A DNA stretch of 64,000 nt from Cytobacillus gottheilii (GTDB taxonomy: Bacteria; Bacillota; Bacilli; Bacillales; Cytobacillaceae). The notes beneath the pieces are model-generated. The model saw nothing but the letters and a program-made list of their open reading frames with translations, made no database searches and was not told where the DNA came from. This document shows, in pieces, positions 18,017 to 27,639 of this stretch (position 1 is the first letter of the stretch; every line of letters begins with the position of its first letter). A program made the position numbers and the translations under genes. The stretch spans positions 1,704,975 through 1,768,974 of the forward strand of contig NZ_KV440945.1 of NCBI RefSeq assembly GCF_001636345.1, given 5' to 3'.

Positions 18017-18512
18017 TTATGGTTTTAGCAATCTCTTCAATACTCATGCCTTGTTTAATTTCAAATGTGCCAAGCTGGATCTTTGTGCTATAGCCATTTT
18101 CCTCCATATATTGTGTGAACGCACTCGCATCCTCTACTAAACCAACTTGAACTAATAATGATGCGATTTGCCCAACATTCATCCCTTGGCTTATCTCCAG
18201 TTCAAAGGAAACAGGGGGTTCCTCAGGAGCTGTGTCTTCTCCTTGTGGCTGATCAGGATTACTGCCGGCCTCGTCGCCGTCGTTGCTATCTGTGTCTGGC
18301 TGCTCTGTCTGTTTTTCAGAGGAGTCAATCGCATTATTCAATTCTTCCTCAGTCAAAACAGTGTAACCCGCCTCTTCTAAGTATGCTTTGGCTCCGTTGT
18401 CTGTATAGGCAGTTTCTTTACGTTCTGGATCGGCTATAAACGTGTAAATAGCAATAACCAGAACAGAGAAGAAGATGCCAAATGAAAAGGAACGTACATT
18501 TCTTTTATGCAT
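18006..18512 (-). CDS. membrane-anchored protein with MltG/YceG-like tail (YqzC-like)
   Basis: The 168-residue protein has an N-terminal anchor helix (about residues 7-25), a short domain (YTDNGAKAYLEEAGYTVLTEEEL), an acidic Pro/Asp/Gln/Glu linker (about 65-100) and a C-terminal module (ISQGMNVGQIASLLVQVGLVEDASAFTQYMEENGYS...). That last module has the form of the LysM-like/YceG N-terminal domain; the lytic transglycosylase domain of MltG is absent. The ATG at 18512 is preferred because of AAAGGTGA just upstream. Position after the pst operon fits B. subtilis yqzC. It overlaps the upstream gene and is probably cotranscribed with it. Confidence 0.65.
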   Translation of the reverse strand: MHKRNVRSFSFGIFFSVLVIAIYTFIADPERKETAYTDNGAKAYLEEAGYTVLTEEELNNAIDSSEKQTEQPDTDSNDGDEAGSNPDQPQGEDTAPEEPPVSFELEISQGMNVGQIASLLVQVGLVEDASAFTQYMEENGYSTKIQLGTFEIKQGMSIEEIAKTITKS

Positions 18513-18906
18513 AAAAATCACCTTTTAGCTTCATTGTCCGTAAGATGTTTTCAACTTCTTCTTCCGTCAATGAAGATTGCCTTGCAATTTGGTCGATGCT
18601 TAAGCCTTGTTTACTAAGAACAAGAACTTGATTTTTAATAATATCATGGATTTCTTTCTTTTCTGGTTTCGGGGCAGGTGACTGAGCTTTAACTGTGTTC
18701 AGTATTTGTGGCATGACTTGTTCATCCAATAAAAGCTCTTCTTCTAGTACCTTTAGCTTCTTTTTAACCACATACATATCCTGGACCTGCTGCATGGTGA
18801 GCTGATCAATATCTTCTCTTAAGGTTTTATAGGGATCTTTTAAGAAAATTGACACTACGAATAGCAATAAAGAAAAAACTAGTAAGGCAATTAAGACATA
18901 TATCAA
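18505..18906 (-). CDS. membrane-anchored protein with C-terminal HTH-like motif (YqzD-like)
   Basis: The 133-residue protein starts with a membrane helix (residues 2-22), continues with a predicted coiled coil (about 28-65) and ends in a helix-turn-helix-like segment (LSKQGLSIDQIARQSSLTEEEVENILRTMK). Such segments occur in small Bacillus proteins of unknown function; position suggests YqzD. The start appears to be TTG at 18906. It overlaps the next gene by eight bases, so the two form a small operon. Whether the HTH binds DNA or only folds as a helical hairpin is open. Confidence 0.6.
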   Translation of the reverse strand: MIYVLIALLVFSLLLFVVSIFLKDPYKTLREDIDQLTMQQVQDMYVVKKKLKVLEEELLLDEQVMPQILNTVKAQSPAPKPEKKEIHDIIKNQVLVLSKQGLSIDQIARQSSLTEEEVENILRTMKLKGDFYA

Positions 18907-19248
18907 TGTTTTTCAACTCACTCTCTGTTTTATAGACAAAAACATTCTATCATATGAAGACGACAATTTTCGAATGAAGTTAGAAAAAAGGGTGAATCTG
19001 TCGTTTTGAATAGCTGATCTAGTCGAAAGAACTTCTTTTTCCAGCCTAATAGATTTTTGTTAAAAATATTTTTGCATATATAGTATGCCTCGAGTGCCTA
19101 TCATACAATTCCCGACAAATTCCGTTCATTGCTGGTGTGCTTGTTCGATGATAACATTAACTTACAAAATAAAATTAATAGAAATCAAAATAAATTCAGC
19201 TTTTCATATAGTAAACATGCTAAGTGAGAATGAGAGTGAGGTGCAAAA
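18907..19248. other. divergent intergenic region before the glycosyltransferase cassette
   Basis: The 342 bases are AT-rich and hold a sigma-E promoter match (19081-19109) and an overlapping sigma-A-like pair, TTGTTA (19057-19062) and TATAGT (19079-19084) 16 bases apart, both directed at the cassette. No further gene is supported. Confidence 0.6.
19081..19109 (+). promoter_or_regulatory. sigma-E promoter match before the DUF4912/GT4 cassette
   Basis: TAGTATG (5 of 7 to the -35) and CATACAAT (8 of 8 to the -10) are separated by the canonical 14 bases. The start codon of the first gene lies about 135 bases downstream. Confidence 0.6.
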
Positions 19249-19881
19249 ATGATTGAAGACATTATTGCGTTAAAACGAAGCGGATTATCCTTCCGTAAAA
19301 TTGCAAAAGAACTTAATACAACGGTTGGTAAGGTACAATATCAGTGGGTAAAGCTAATCAATCATAAAAAAGGCGAAAAGGACATAAAGATTGCAGATGA
19401 TCAGCAGACTTTTGAAAGTATAGATAATAACTATTTATCCATGTCTTTGATTTCACCTCAGCAAGTGTTTTTGCATTGGAATGTGTGTGACAACACGAGA
19501 GACCTTGTAAAGCAGTATTTTCATCTAAACGACTTAAACCTTGTTATTAGGTTAAACGACGTCACCTGCATCATTTATGATGGTTCTAATGCCCATTCAA
19601 CTACTGATATTGGAATCTCGGAGAAGGATTCCCATTGGATCATCTCTGAATTGGAGGCTAATCACTGTTATGTTGCTGAGATTGGCATAATGTTTTCAGA
19701 TACATATTTCTTTCCTATTGTAAGGTCCAATTCTATTCATGCCCCAAGAAACAGTATGGAGCAGACTGGACACCTAGGTCATGATGTTCAGCAATTTCTG
19801 CTTAACCGTAATGAAATGCCAAAATGGGTTGAGCATGTGAGCACATATAGCTATTACGAAAAGGAAACGAAGGTGAATTAA
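19249..19881 (+). CDS. DUF4912 protein with N-terminal helix-turn-helix
   Basis: The 210-residue protein opens with a helix-turn-helix of the resolvase/sigma-70 region 4 kind (IIALKRSGLSFRKIAKELNTTVGKVQYQW). The DUF4912 part (about 55-165) has the typical QVFLHWNV and CYVAEIGI segments, a beta-rich fold. DUF4912 proteins are often encoded with GH57-type and glycosyltransferase genes, as here. It may bind sugars or polymers; no enzyme motif is visible. GAGAGTGAGGTG precedes the ATG. The next gene follows after three bases, so they are cotranscribed. Confidence 0.75.
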   Translation: MIEDIIALKRSGLSFRKIAKELNTTVGKVQYQWVKLINHKKGEKDIKIADDQQTFESIDNNYLSMSLISPQQVFLHWNVCDNTRDLVKQYFHLNDLNLVIRLNDVTCIIYDGSNAHSTTDIGISEKDSHWIISELEANHCYVAEIGIMFSDTYFFPIVRSNSIHAPRNSMEQTGHLGHDVQQFLLNRNEMPKWVEHVSTYSYYEKETKVN

Positions 19882-19884
19882 ACA

Positions 19885-22143
19885 ATGGACAAGCAGCCAA
19901 TTACGATTATACTTCAGCCTGATGTGCATTATTATCCCAAGCAGGTGGAATACTGGCCGGACCTTTATCCCTTCGTTCATAAGCTTCTGCAGTTGTTTCA
20001 TCATCTGGAGAATACTAGACACTATGTAAACATCCAAATCGCCTTATCGTCTTCATATTACCAGATCTTTGAAAGTCCTGAATTTCAAAAAGAAATGGAC
20101 ACCTACTTAAAACAAGATCAAGAGGTACTAGAGTATTGGCATGGTTTTAATAAAAATATTAATAAGCTCATATCAGCACTGCTGCAAAGAAAGAGCATAC
20201 AAGTTTTAGCCACTTCAACTGGTATCCTTCCTTATGCAACAACCTCTGTTGGAACACAGCTGCAGATTAGAAATAGTTTAACTTGTTTGCAGAAGCACTT
20301 GCAGATTAAACCAGAAGGATTCTGGTTTCCTTACGGAATGTATGCACCTGGACTAGATTTATTTTTAATGGACCAGGCATTTTCTCATACTTTTATAAGC
20401 TCTGAAACCATAAAATTTGCTGATCCCCCACCTATCCATGAGGGAAGAAGCATTGTAAAGTCACCTCATGGTTTAACGATCCTTCCTATTCATACTGATT
20501 TCTCAGAGCAATTCAGCAATCAAAGAATAGAGATGAAAGATTGGTTAGCTCAAACTTCTGCTTCTTCTGAAGAAGTAGTGATCTATTCCGATATTTCTAC
20601 TCTTCTGGCACGATTGGAAGAACTTGAAAAAATGGATCTTATATTACAAGGAAGTGAAAAGGGAAACCTTTCTCAAACTGAAGAGAATGTTCACTTGTGT
20701 CAATCGTTTCTGCCTGAAGTGACTCCGCATTCTCTATTTTCGAAAGATTTGGCCTATTCGTGGACATATGTTCACAAAATGGAGCAATTGGTTGGGAGAA
20801 ACTCCACATATCATAAAGATGAATCAATGATGGATGAGCTTATTGATGAATGGCTTGATGCAACTGGAAGAATCTCAACAGGTCTCACTATAGATAAGTC
20901 CTCTTACAAAAGGTTTTATCCTTTAAAAGAAGTGCATTTGGAAAGAAAGGAACAAAAGAGAAAGGTTCTTCTGCTCTCTTGGGAATATCCACCTAACCTT
21001 GTTGGCGGTTTGGCAAGACATGTTGGTGCCCTGGCAGAAAGCCTTGTAAAAATAGGTTTTGAGGTTCATGTCCTTACAGCTAATACAGGAGAACTGCCTG
21101 AAACAGAGGCAGTAAACGGAGTCTTTATTCACCGTGTAGAGCCATTAAATAGCAGAGATCCTGATTTTTTAAGATGGATTGGCGGTTTAAATCTGGCAAT
21201 GGAAAGAAAAGCAAGAGAGTTACGCTTCATACATTCTTTTTCATTAATACATGCGCATGATTGGCTGGTTGGAGCTTGTGCAATGAGTCTAAAAACGCTG
21301 CTTAATATTCCCCTCGTTACGACCATTCACGCAACGGAATCAGGCAGAAATGGCGGAATTTTTACGGAGATGCAAAGCTTTATACACAAAAAGGAAAAAC
21401 AATTGATTGAACACTCAGAGCACATCATTGTCTGCAGTGTATATATGAAAAATGAAGTTATTGATCTGTTTCAGCATTCAGAAAACAAAATGACGATCAT
21501 TCCAAACGGCGTAGAACATGTATCTCATCATCAGACTAAATGCTCTGCTATGGGAATGCCTTATGTGCAGGAAAACGGAAGACTTATCTTTTCCATTGGA
21601 AGAATGGTACAGGAAAAGGGATTTGAAACGATTATTGAGGCAGCGAATGAGCTTTGTGCAACGTTTAAGGATATTTATTTTGTTATTGCAGGCAGAGGTC
21701 CGCTATTAGAAGAATATCGCAGCAAAGTGAAAGAGTATAAACTGGAGAACCGCTTTTATTTTCCAGGCTTTATCAGTGATCAGCAGCGTGCAGAGCTTTT
21801 CTCAATGTGTGAAATGGCCGTATTTCCAAGTAACTATGAACCTTTTGGGATTGTGGCTCTTGAAGCGATGGCTGCAGGAAAGCCAGTCATTGCTTCAAAT
21901 ACAGGGGGATTAAAAGGGATCGTGCAGCATGGTTCTACTGGTTTATTGATGAACCCAGGTGATCCGGACAGCCTGATAGACCAAGCATCTTTCCTTCTGT
22001 CGAATAAAGAAGAAGCCATCACACTCGGAATAAATGGAAAGAGAGTAGCAGACAGCCTTTTCAGCTGGAATCGTACAGCTGAATTGACGAAGCGTGTATA
22101 CGAAGAAATATTGATTGAAAGCAAAATGATTATACAAAAATAA
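19885..22143 (+). CDS. GH57-like (DUF1957-type) domain fused to a GT4 glycosyltransferase
   Basis: The 752-residue protein has two parts. Residues 1 to about 330 look like the catalytic barrel of GH57/DUF1957 glucan-branching enzymes (PEGFWFPYGMYAPGLDLFL). In active members this phrase contains the nucleophile Glu (WLPECxYxPG); here Y150 stands in its place, so this domain is probably not a hydrolase. Residues about 345-745 are a GT-B glycosyltransferase of family 4, beginning LLLSWEYPPNLVGGLARHV as in glycogen/starch synthase-like enzymes, with the E652-x7-E660 motif (EPFGIVALE). It likely transfers glucose or a related sugar in the cytoplasm. I recall B. subtilis YqgM as a GT4 enzyme near this locus, without the fusion. 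Confidence 0.8.
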   Translation: MDKQPITIILQPDVHYYPKQVEYWPDLYPFVHKLLQLFHHLENTRHYVNIQIALSSSYYQIFESPEFQKEMDTYLKQDQEVLEYWHGFNKNINKLISALLQRKSIQVLATSTGILPYATTSVGTQLQIRNSLTCLQKHLQIKPEGFWFPYGMYAPGLDLFLMDQAFSHTFISSETIKFADPPPIHEGRSIVKSPHGLTILPIHTDFSEQFSNQRIEMKDWLAQTSASSEEVVIYSDISTLLARLEELEKMDLILQGSEKGNLSQTEENVHLCQSFLPEVTPHSLFSKDLAYSWTYVHKMEQLVGRNSTYHKDESMMDELIDEWLDATGRISTGLTIDKSSYKRFYPLKEVHLERKEQKRKVLLLSWEYPPNLVGGLARHVGALAESLVKIGFEVHVLTANTGELPETEAVNGVFIHRVEPLNSRDPDFLRWIGGLNLAMERKARELRFIHSFSLIHAHDWLVGACAMSLKTLLNIPLVTTIHATESGRNGGIFTEMQSFIHKKEKQLIEHSEHIIVCSVYMKNEVIDLFQHSENKMTIIPNGVEHVSHHQTKCSAMGMPYVQENGRLIFSIGRMVQEKGFETIIEAANELCATFKDIYFVIAGRGPLLEEYRSKVKEYKLENRFYFPGFISDQQRAELFSMCEMAVFPSNYEPFGIVALEAMAAGKPVIASNTGGLKGIVQHGSTGLLMNPGDPDSLIDQASFLLSNKEEAITLGINGKRVADSLFSWNRTAELTKRVYEEILIESKMIIQK

Positions 22144-22162
22144 ATAAAAAAGGTGTCCTAAA

Positions 22163-22795
22163 ATGAATACAAATTCTCTTAGAATAACTGATCATGATCC
22201 TCTATATGAAAGTGTTAATAGAAAGCTGAGAATGTTTCCTGGCATTAGGGTCGATGGAGTCACCTATTGGCTAAACGGAGGGCTTCAGCAGACACTCCAT
22301 GAGATCGGCTTATCGATTCATGTGAAAGAATTGCACATTCATTCAAAGGTCCGCTATTACAAAGTGTATGTCACAAACCATTACCCATTTTCACGAAAAG
22401 TGAATGTATTGCTTCAATACAAACACGAAACTCATTCTAGAGAACATGTTTCTTTTGTTTCTCCTGTTGATAACCTTGTATACCATTTGGCTGATCAAAC
22501 TGTTTACTTAGTTAACGGGTATCTGGAAAATGAAAAAATGAGCGAATGTACAATCCAGCCTTATTGGAATATTCATACCGATAATATATGGGCGGAATCA
22601 GCTAGCGGAAGATTAAAATATCTTCCGATGGTAAAGGGAAATGCTGTCAGTCTGTATACAAAAGAAATTGAATTTGACGGAAGGCAAACATGTGAAGGCG
22701 AGTCTTGGATTATTAGCGGCAGCAGCAAAACGGAATTACAAAACTTAAATTCTGTTCTTTTAAAAAACACACTAGCATTTCAAACTAAAAAGTGA
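22163..22795 (+). CDS. unknown protein, third gene of the glycosyltransferase cassette
   Basis: I do not recognise this 210-residue protein. It has no signal peptide or membrane helix and looks beta-rich throughout (RYYKVYVTNHYPFSRKVNVLLQYKHETH, VYHLADQTVYLVNGYLEN). It is rich in His, Tyr and Asn. The segment VYVTNHYPFSRKVNVLL resembles an immunoglobulin-like beta strand pair. It starts 19 bases after the glycosyltransferase with a GGTGTCC site and should be cotranscribed. A carbohydrate-binding role is a guess from context only. Confidence 0.6.
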   Translation: MNTNSLRITDHDPLYESVNRKLRMFPGIRVDGVTYWLNGGLQQTLHEIGLSIHVKELHIHSKVRYYKVYVTNHYPFSRKVNVLLQYKHETHSREHVSFVSPVDNLVYHLADQTVYLVNGYLENEKMSECTIQPYWNIHTDNIWAESASGRLKYLPMVKGNAVSLYTKEIEFDGRQTCEGESWIISGSSKTELQNLNSVLLKNTLAFQTKK

Positions 22796-22851
22796 TATTA
22801 TAGAAAAGTCGTATGAACGAACTAGTCATCTATAGTTTGGAGGGAAATTAC

Positions 22852-23001
22852 ATGCGTGTGAATATTACGTTAGCTTGCACAGAATGTGGAGATCGTAACT
22901 ATATTTCTAAAAAAAATAAACGAAACAATCCAGATCGTCTTGAGCTTAAGAAATATTGCCCAAGAGATAAGCGTTCTGTTACACATCGTGAGACAAAATA
23001 A
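22852..23001 (+). CDS. rpmG: 50S ribosomal protein L33
   Basis: The 49-residue protein ([20 protein letters not shown]...) is ribosomal protein L33 of the RpmGA type. It keeps the first CxxC pair (C9, C12) and a third Cys (C36) but has CPRD in place of the second pair, as I recall for B. subtilis RpmGA. The ATG at 22852 with GGAGGG is used; an upstream ATG at 22813 would add 13 unrelated residues. Its place before yqgN matches B. subtilis. Confidence 0.95.
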   Translation: MRVNITLACTECGDRNYISKKNKRNNPDRLELKKYCPRDKRSVTHRETK

Positions 23002-23031
23002 GCAGCGGGGTCATTCCTGCTGCTTTTTTTG
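23001..23031 (+). terminator. rpmG terminator
   Basis: AGCAGC and GCTGCT pair around a short GG/CC extension and loop, followed by TTTTTTT. Confidence 0.85.
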
Positions 23032-23077
23032 TATGTAAAAAAACAAATGAAATAGCAGATAAAAGGAGGACTGGAGG

Positions 23078-23656
23078 ATGGAACTGGACCAGCAAAAAAA
23101 AGATTTACGCAAGTATATAAAAAATACTCTTGCCCAGTTAACAGAAGCTCAATATATGCAGCGTTCTGAAATCATTGCTCATAAACTCTTTCAGCAGCCG
23201 GCATGGGAGAAAGCATCAAGTATAGGCATTACAATTTCTCTTCAGCCTGAAGTCGATACATATGCAATCATCAAAAAAGCATGGGAGGAAGGAAAAACGG
23301 TCTCTGTTCCAAAATGTGAACCAAAAGAGCGAAAATTGATTTTTCGTACCATTACAGATTTTAAACAGCTAGAGCGGGTTTACTTTCAATTGTTAGAGCC
23401 AATTGAAGAGCAGACAAAGGCAAAAAAAGCGGAAGAGATTGATTTATTAATTGTGCCTGGTCTTGCCTTTACTTCAAGCGGAGAGCGCCTAGGTGTTGGG
23501 GGCGGATACTATGACCGTTTTCTTCCCTTTTATGAAGGTAAAACCATTGCGCTTGCATTTGATGAACAAATCGTGAAAACTTTGCCAGTCGATGTGTACG
23601 ATCAGTCTGTTATGCAAATAATAACGGATGCGAAGGTTTACAATCCACATGTCTAA
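23078..23656 (+). CDS. yqgN: 5-formyltetrahydrofolate cyclo-ligase
   Basis: This ATP-dependent enzyme returns 5-formyl-THF to the one-carbon pool as 5,10-methenyl-THF. The 192-residue protein has the family's N-terminal basic segment (KKDLRKYIKNTL), SISLQPEVDT-like strand, and the signature LIVPGLAFTSSGERLGVGGGYYDRFL with the ATP-binding glycine loop. An AAAGGAGG site precedes the ATG. The next gene starts inside its last codons (8-base overlap), implying translational coupling. It fits functionally with the glycine cleavage genes further along. Confidence 0.93.
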   Translation: MELDQQKKDLRKYIKNTLAQLTEAQYMQRSEIIAHKLFQQPAWEKASSIGITISLQPEVDTYAIIKKAWEEGKTVSVPKCEPKERKLIFRTITDFKQLERVYFQLLEPIEEQTKAKKAEEIDLLIVPGLAFTSSGERLGVGGGYYDRFLPFYEGKTIALAFDEQIVKTLPVDVYDQSVMQIITDAKVYNPHV

Positions 23657-24440
23657 TGATCTTATTCTCATCTTCATCATTCTCGCCGCATCAATCGGCG
23701 GGTATAAGTTAAAGGTTCTTTCCTTTTCAGGTAGCATATGTGCTGTTGTCGTAGGGATTAGTATTGGCTATAGCTTTGGTTATGAAGGTTTGCTGATCCT
23801 TGGTCTGTTCTTTCTTTCATCTAGCATATTGTCTCTTTATAAGAAGCAAAAAAAAGCTGCTATAGAGGAAATTGTACAAAAAGGCTCCAATCGGGATTGG
23901 CAGCAGGTTGCTGCCAATGGCGGTGCTGCTGCAGCGGCCAGTCTGCTTTATTTTCAGACTGCTGATGAAGCATGGCTGCTTGCATTCCTTATTTGCATAG
24001 CGAGTGCCAATTCGGATACATGGTCATCAGAGATCGGTTCCCTCAGTAAGCAAGCGCCCATATCAATTAGAACATTCAAACAGGCACAAGCAGGTACTTC
24101 TGGAGCAGTGAGTGTTATGGGTACACTTGCGGGGATTGCAGGATCTTTTGTCATTGGGTTTGCTGGTTTACATTTATTTGATCTGGAGTTAGCTGCCTTC
24201 TGGCTTGTCTTTTTATTTGGCTTTATAGGCAACTTACTCGATACTGTAATGGGAGCCTATTTCCAAGCTGTTTATGTTTGTACTATTTGTGGAAAACAAA
24301 TGGAAAAGACTGTGCATTGTCAGACAAAAACAAGTCTGCAAAAAGGGTCTGCTTTTCTTAACAATGATTCAGTAAACTTTCTATCAGGATTTATTGCTGC
24401 TCTTCTAGGTTTTATATATTTTCAATTTACAATTAGTTAA
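23649..24440 (+). CDS. DUF92 family membrane protein
   Basis: The 263-residue protein has about six helices and the DUF92 hallmark phrases (ASANSDTWSSEIGSLSK and LSGFIAALLG) that this family shares with plant VTE6, a phytyl-phosphate kinase. By family it could be a CTP-dependent prenyl-phosphate kinase, but no bacterial function is settled. CTICGKQMEKTVHC near residues 214-227 has three Cys in the loop before the last helix. The ATG at 23649 overlaps the end of yqgN. No such gene is expected here from the B. subtilis order. Confidence 0.8.
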   Translation: MSNDLILIFIILAASIGGYKLKVLSFSGSICAVVVGISIGYSFGYEGLLILGLFFLSSSILSLYKKQKKAAIEEIVQKGSNRDWQQVAANGGAAAAASLLYFQTADEAWLLAFLICIASANSDTWSSEIGSLSKQAPISIRTFKQAQAGTSGAVSVMGTLAGIAGSFVIGFAGLHLFDLELAAFWLVFLFGFIGNLLDTVMGAYFQAVYVCTICGKQMEKTVHCQTKTSLQKGSAFLNNDSVNFLSGFIAALLGFIYFQFTIS

Positions 24441-24459
24441 TAATAATCTGATACAATGA

Positions 24460-25437
<978 letters not shown>

Positions 25438-25446
25438 TAATGATAG

Positions 25447-25480
25447 AAAAAGAAAAAGGCCGCTCTGGCCTTTTTCTTTT
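25447..25480. terminator. terminator between ldh and the small membrane gene
   Basis: AGAAAAAGGCC and GGCCTTTTTCT form an 11-bp stem with loop GCTCT, flanked by A and T runs; it can serve both convergent genes. Confidence 0.92.
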
Positions 25481-25493
25481 AGGAGATTACATT

Positions 25494-25670
25494 CTAACGG
25501 AAGACCGAATTCATCATGCGATCGCGCATTCCAGGCATATTTAGAAAAGAGCCAACAACAAATCTGCGCAGCCATACATTGCTTAAGACAAAGTTTAATA
25601 ATCGATAGCGATTTTGAAAAAATAAATAGCCGCTAAGACCAATAACAAAGATCGAAACAAATTTTCCCAT
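25494..25670 (-). CDS. 58-residue single-helix membrane protein
   Basis: The ATG at 25670 has AGGAGG seven to eight bases upstream, strongly supporting this start over a longer frame. The protein has a membrane helix at residues 3-20 (VSIFVIGLSGYLFFQN) and a basic tail with LRRFVVGSFLNMPGMRDRMM. I do not recognise a family; its position before gluP would correspond to B. subtilis yqgO. Function is unknown. Confidence 0.65.
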   Translation of the reverse strand: MGKFVSIFVIGLSGYLFFQNRYRLLNFVLSNVWLRRFVVGSFLNMPGMRDRMMNSVFR

Positions 25671-25970
25671 GATCCAACCTCCTGTTTTTTTATTAGTTTG
25701 AATGAAAGACAGCATTTTTATCCAAATTTCTTCCTGAATTTATAAAAAGACATATAAGGATGATATTGCTTTACAATACAAAGTGTTTTTTTCTATAGTT
25801 AAAGGATAAGTTAGCCGTATAGATACAAGATTAAAATGGTTTAAACGCACACGAAGGCAGCATGCAGCCTGTTCTTTTAGAAGCTGTATCGAAAAGCAGG
25901 ATCAAAGCCTGCTTTCAAGATTTGTCTAATGTGTTTTTCCGAAAAGTTAACATAGAGTGGTGGAGATCTT

Positions 25971-27512
25971 ATGCAAGAAGAGTATATGTTTTGGAGATTA
26001 GCATGGTATTTTATTTCAGATCATGATTTTCGCATTGTTCAGTTAGGGGAAGGCGATAAAGAATTGTGGCTTGAAAAAATGGAAAATAAACAGCTGCAGG
26101 TGATTCGATTGCTGCGGTATGATCTTGACTGGAGCAGCTGGATGGAAAGGGATATTGAACATACAGCTGCAAACGGTGAAAGAATTAGAAAGCAGCTGGC
26201 GAAAAAGCAATTAGGCATTTTAAATATTTATATTTCTCCATACCCTCCTGTTGATGATTATGAATATCGGTTGGAGGCACCTTTTCAACTCCAGGAAGGC
26301 AGTAAAACAGAAGTTACAACAATGATTATGGCTCCAGTTCTTTATGAAAAAGAAACAGCAAAGCTTAATAGCTTATTCTCTTCTCGATTTGACATTCCTG
26401 CAGAGTTACATACCGATCCTGAAGAAATAGAGAACCTTAAGCAAAAAACGTTAGCAGGAGCAGTTAAAAAGGAAAAGGAAGAACAGGCAGTTTTTCGGGC
26501 TGGGAAACCTCTGTTTACCTATGCTTTTATCGCCATTCAAGTTCTTATGTTTCTTTTACTCGAATGGAAAGGAGGCAGTACAAACACTTCCACTCTAATT
26601 CAATATGGTGCTAAGTTTAACCCGCTCATTCTTGAAGGGGAATGGTGGAGATTTTTCACTCCGATTGTTCTTCATATTGGCTTGGTGCATTTATTGATGA
26701 ATACACTTGCATTATTTTATTTAGGTGCTGCTGTAGAGAGGATTTTTGGCAGCATCCGCTTTTTTCTAATTTATTTGATAGCTGGTTTTTCCGGTACGCT
26801 TGCCAGCTTTATTTTTAGCGACGGTCTGTCTGCAGGAGCGAGCGGAGCCATTTTTGGCTGCTTTGGTGCATTGATTTATTTTGGCTTTATGTATAAAGAA
26901 TTATTTTTTAGAACCATTGGGATGAATATCATTGTTGTATTGGGAATTAACCTTGTACTGGGATTTGTGATACCAGGAATTGATAACGCAGGCCATATCG
27001 GCGGTATGATTGGAGGCTTCCTCGCCGCAGCGATTGTCCATCTGCCTAAAAAGAAAAATATGCGTTTGCAAGTGCCAGCATTGCTTTTAACAGCGCTGAT
27101 CTTTGGTGCACTTTTATGGTACGGATTTAGCGATCATTCCAAAGTGGTCGATGAACAATCTTTAATGATTGCCGCAAGTGAATACATTGATGCGGGAGAA
27201 CACGAAAAGGTCATAGAACTGTTAGAAGAGCCTGCACAGTCTGAAGACGCATCAGCTAATGTGTTGTTCCAGCTGGCCTATGCGGAGATTCATACTGGAA
27301 AAATGACAGAAGCAAAAGAGCATCTTCAGGGTGTTATAGAGAAAAATGATCAATTTCATGAAGCATATTATAACTTGGCTCTGATTTATTTAAATGAAAA
27401 TAATGTGGCAGAAGCAAAGGAGCTTGTGACACGGGCGATTGAATTGGAAAATGGTGAAGAGTTATATACAAATCTCTTAGAGCAAATCAATCAATATGAA
27501 TCCGGAAACTGA
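25971..27512 (+). CDS. gluP: rhomboid intramembrane serine protease GluP (YqgP)
   Basis: The 513-residue protein matches B. subtilis YqgP/GluP in layout: an N-terminal cytosolic domain of about 170 residues, a rhomboid core of seven helices (about 178-375), and TPR-like repeats at the C-terminus (about 395-510). The catalytic pair is S291 in GASGAIFG and H342 in NAGHIGGMIGG. GluP cleaves membrane proteins and is known in B. subtilis to help remove the Mg transporter MgtE under Mn stress with FtsH. GGTGGAG precedes the ATG. A terminator follows. Confidence 0.93.
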   Translation: MQEEYMFWRLAWYFISDHDFRIVQLGEGDKELWLEKMENKQLQVIRLLRYDLDWSSWMERDIEHTAANGERIRKQLAKKQLGILNIYISPYPPVDDYEYRLEAPFQLQEGSKTEVTTMIMAPVLYEKETAKLNSLFSSRFDIPAELHTDPEEIENLKQKTLAGAVKKEKEEQAVFRAGKPLFTYAFIAIQVLMFLLLEWKGGSTNTSTLIQYGAKFNPLILEGEWWRFFTPIVLHIGLVHLLMNTLALFYLGAAVERIFGSIRFFLIYLIAGFSGTLASFIFSDGLSAGASGAIFGCFGALIYFGFMYKELFFRTIGMNIIVVLGINLVLGFVIPGIDNAGHIGGMIGGFLAAAIVHLPKKKNMRLQVPALLLTALIFGALLWYGFSDHSKVVDEQSLMIAASEYIDAGEHEKVIELLEEPAQSEDASANVLFQLAYAEIHTGKMTEAKEHLQGVIEKNDQFHEAYYNLALIYLNENNVAEAKELVTRAIELENGEELYTNLLEQINQYESGN

Positions 27513-27543
27513 TACATTGCTAAAAATAATCCTCATTTTATCG

Positions 27544-27574
27544 AATCATACCAGTAGATGGTATGATTTTTTTT
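27544..27574 (+). terminator. gluP terminator
   Basis: AATCATACC and GGTATGATT form a perfect 9-bp stem with a 7-base loop and a T run. Confidence 0.93.
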
Positions 27575-27639
27575 CTGTATGTCAATGCTGATGAATATAT
27601 GCATTGAAAATGCTGGAAAATCATATTGAGGTGGAGAAT

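Noticed and set aside
27575..27639. Sigma-G promoter before the spoVAF-like gene
   Set aside because: GTATG and later A/T-rich blocks do not give the required spacing and -10 together.
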